The notes under the pieces are model-generated. The model was not told the origin of the DNA. It did not search any database and saw only the letters and a program-made list of their open reading frames with translations. Below, in pieces: positions 5,451 to 5,937 of a DNA stretch of 5,937 bases. This DNA is from JAXDBV01 sp034678415 (GTDB lineage: Bacteria > Bacteroidota > Bacteroidia > Bacteroidales > VadinHA17). The stretch lies in contig JAXDBV010000247.1 of NCBI GenBank assembly GCA_034678415.1, positions 1 through 5,937 on the forward strand. The letters run 5' to 3'. Positions within the stretch are counted from its first letter, which is position 1, and every line of letters begins with the position of its first letter. Both the position numbers and the translations under genes were made by a program.

Positions 5451-5937
5451 ATGAAACGACTGCTCCTTCTTCTTTTTTTATTTTCGGTATTCACCCCCGT
5501 TTCGCCACAGGGTATTTACTATCACACCTCTAATACCGGTTTGTATTTGTTCCTCGATGAACTCTGCAACGCCCGGATAATCGGGATGAATACGACTATC
5601 AAACCCTATACCCGGCAATTCATAGCCCAACAGCTGAACGAAGCGGGAGTGAAGCGGGAGTATTTGAACCGCAGGCAGATCGCGGAGCTGGACTTTTACC
5701 TGAAGGACTTCAACAAGGAACTCATCCCCGGCACTAGCTTTAAAAAGCGTTTAGACCTTATCTACCGCAGGGACAGTCTCTTTACTTTCACCCTCAATCC
5801 CATTTTAGGTATCCGGTATTGGGTAAGCCGGAACGGCTCTGTTTATCACCGCTGGAACGGGGCAGAAGCGTTTGCATCCATTGGCGACCACTGGGGATTG
5901 TACGCCAGCCTACGCGATAATCATGAAAGTGAACGGC
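5451..5937 (+). CDS. Wzi-like capsule assembly outer-membrane protein, 3'-truncated by the window edge
   Basis: The frame is open from ATG 5451 to the window end (162 full codons). Seen: a signal peptide with two basic residues, a leucine/phenylalanine core (MKRLLLLLFLFSVF) and probable cleavage near residues 19-22. Next comes a globular start, LYLFLDELCNARII (31-44) and KPYTRQFIAQQL (51-62), then ELDFYLKDFNKEL (79-91). After that the alternating polar/aromatic strands of an outer-membrane barrel begin (FTFTLNPILGIRYW 111-124, VYHRWNGAEAFASIG 131-145, LYASLRDNHES 150-160). This succession is what I recall of the Bacteroidota capsule assembly Wzi family. In E. coli, Wzi is an outer-membrane barrel lectin that anchors group 1 capsule to the cell surface; a similar role here is inferred from family and neighbours. 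No Shine-Dalgarno is visible and ATG 5451 gives a full signal peptide. The C-terminal barrel is outside the window. Confidence 0.87.
   Translation, partial: MKRLLLLLFLFSVFTPVSPQGIYYHTSNTGLYLFLDELCNARIIGMNTTIKPYTRQFIAQQLNEAGVKREYLNRRQIAELDFYLKDFNKELIPGTSFKKRLDLIYRRDSLFTFTLNPILGIRYWVSRNGSVYHRWNGAEAFASIGDHWGLYASLRDNHESER

Overview
The window reads as part of a polysaccharide (capsule, O-antigen or exopolysaccharide) biosynthesis locus from a member of the Bacteroidota. Four things point there. The encoded families are typical of glycan clusters in that phylum. One intergenic stretch carries a good Bacteroidota-type promoter (TTTG, then TAAATTTG). The gene starts lack convincing Shine-Dalgarno sequences. 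The closest protein patterns I can recall come from Bacteroidales and Flavobacteriia glycan loci. The genus cannot be named from this sequence.

Layout: all five protein genes are on the + strand. (1) 1-792 is the 3' part of a Gfo/Idh/MocA-type oxidoreductase, probably the C-terminal half of a two-domain dehydrogenase fusion. (2) 907-2133 is a 408-residue protein of alpha/alpha-toroid (six-hairpin) type with no assigned activity. (3) 2246-3355 is a DUF354 protein with a GT-B-like fold, starting at GTG. (4) 3569-5116 is a 515-residue membrane protein ending in a divergent bacterial sugar transferase (phosphoglycosyl transferase) domain. Its layout is unusual: four N-terminal membrane helices, then a region resembling the back half of a methyltransferase, then the transferase core. 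(5) 5451 to the window end is the 5' part of a Wzi-like outer-membrane capsule assembly protein with a signal peptide.

Inferred roles: the sugar transferase would start glycan assembly by loading a sugar phosphate onto a polyprenyl phosphate carrier in the inner membrane. The oxidoreductase would help make or modify a nucleotide sugar. The DUF354 protein could act as a glycosyltransferase or sugar-nucleotide enzyme. The toroid protein could modify or cleave the glycan. The Wzi-like protein would act at the outer membrane to anchor or assemble the finished polymer. Genes 1-3 are spaced by about 110 bases and may be cotranscribed. The sugar transferase gene has its own likely promoter, so a new transcription unit probably begins there.

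Non-coding parts: the 334-base gap before the Wzi-like gene holds two inverted repeats and a 26-codon reading frame ending just before the Wzi start. The 112-base gap before the DUF354 gene is nearly filled by a 34-codon reading frame that overlaps the GTG start by four bases. I saw no tRNA, rRNA, CRISPR array, insertion sequence or classical U-tract terminator. The most unusual element is the architecture of the sugar transferase.
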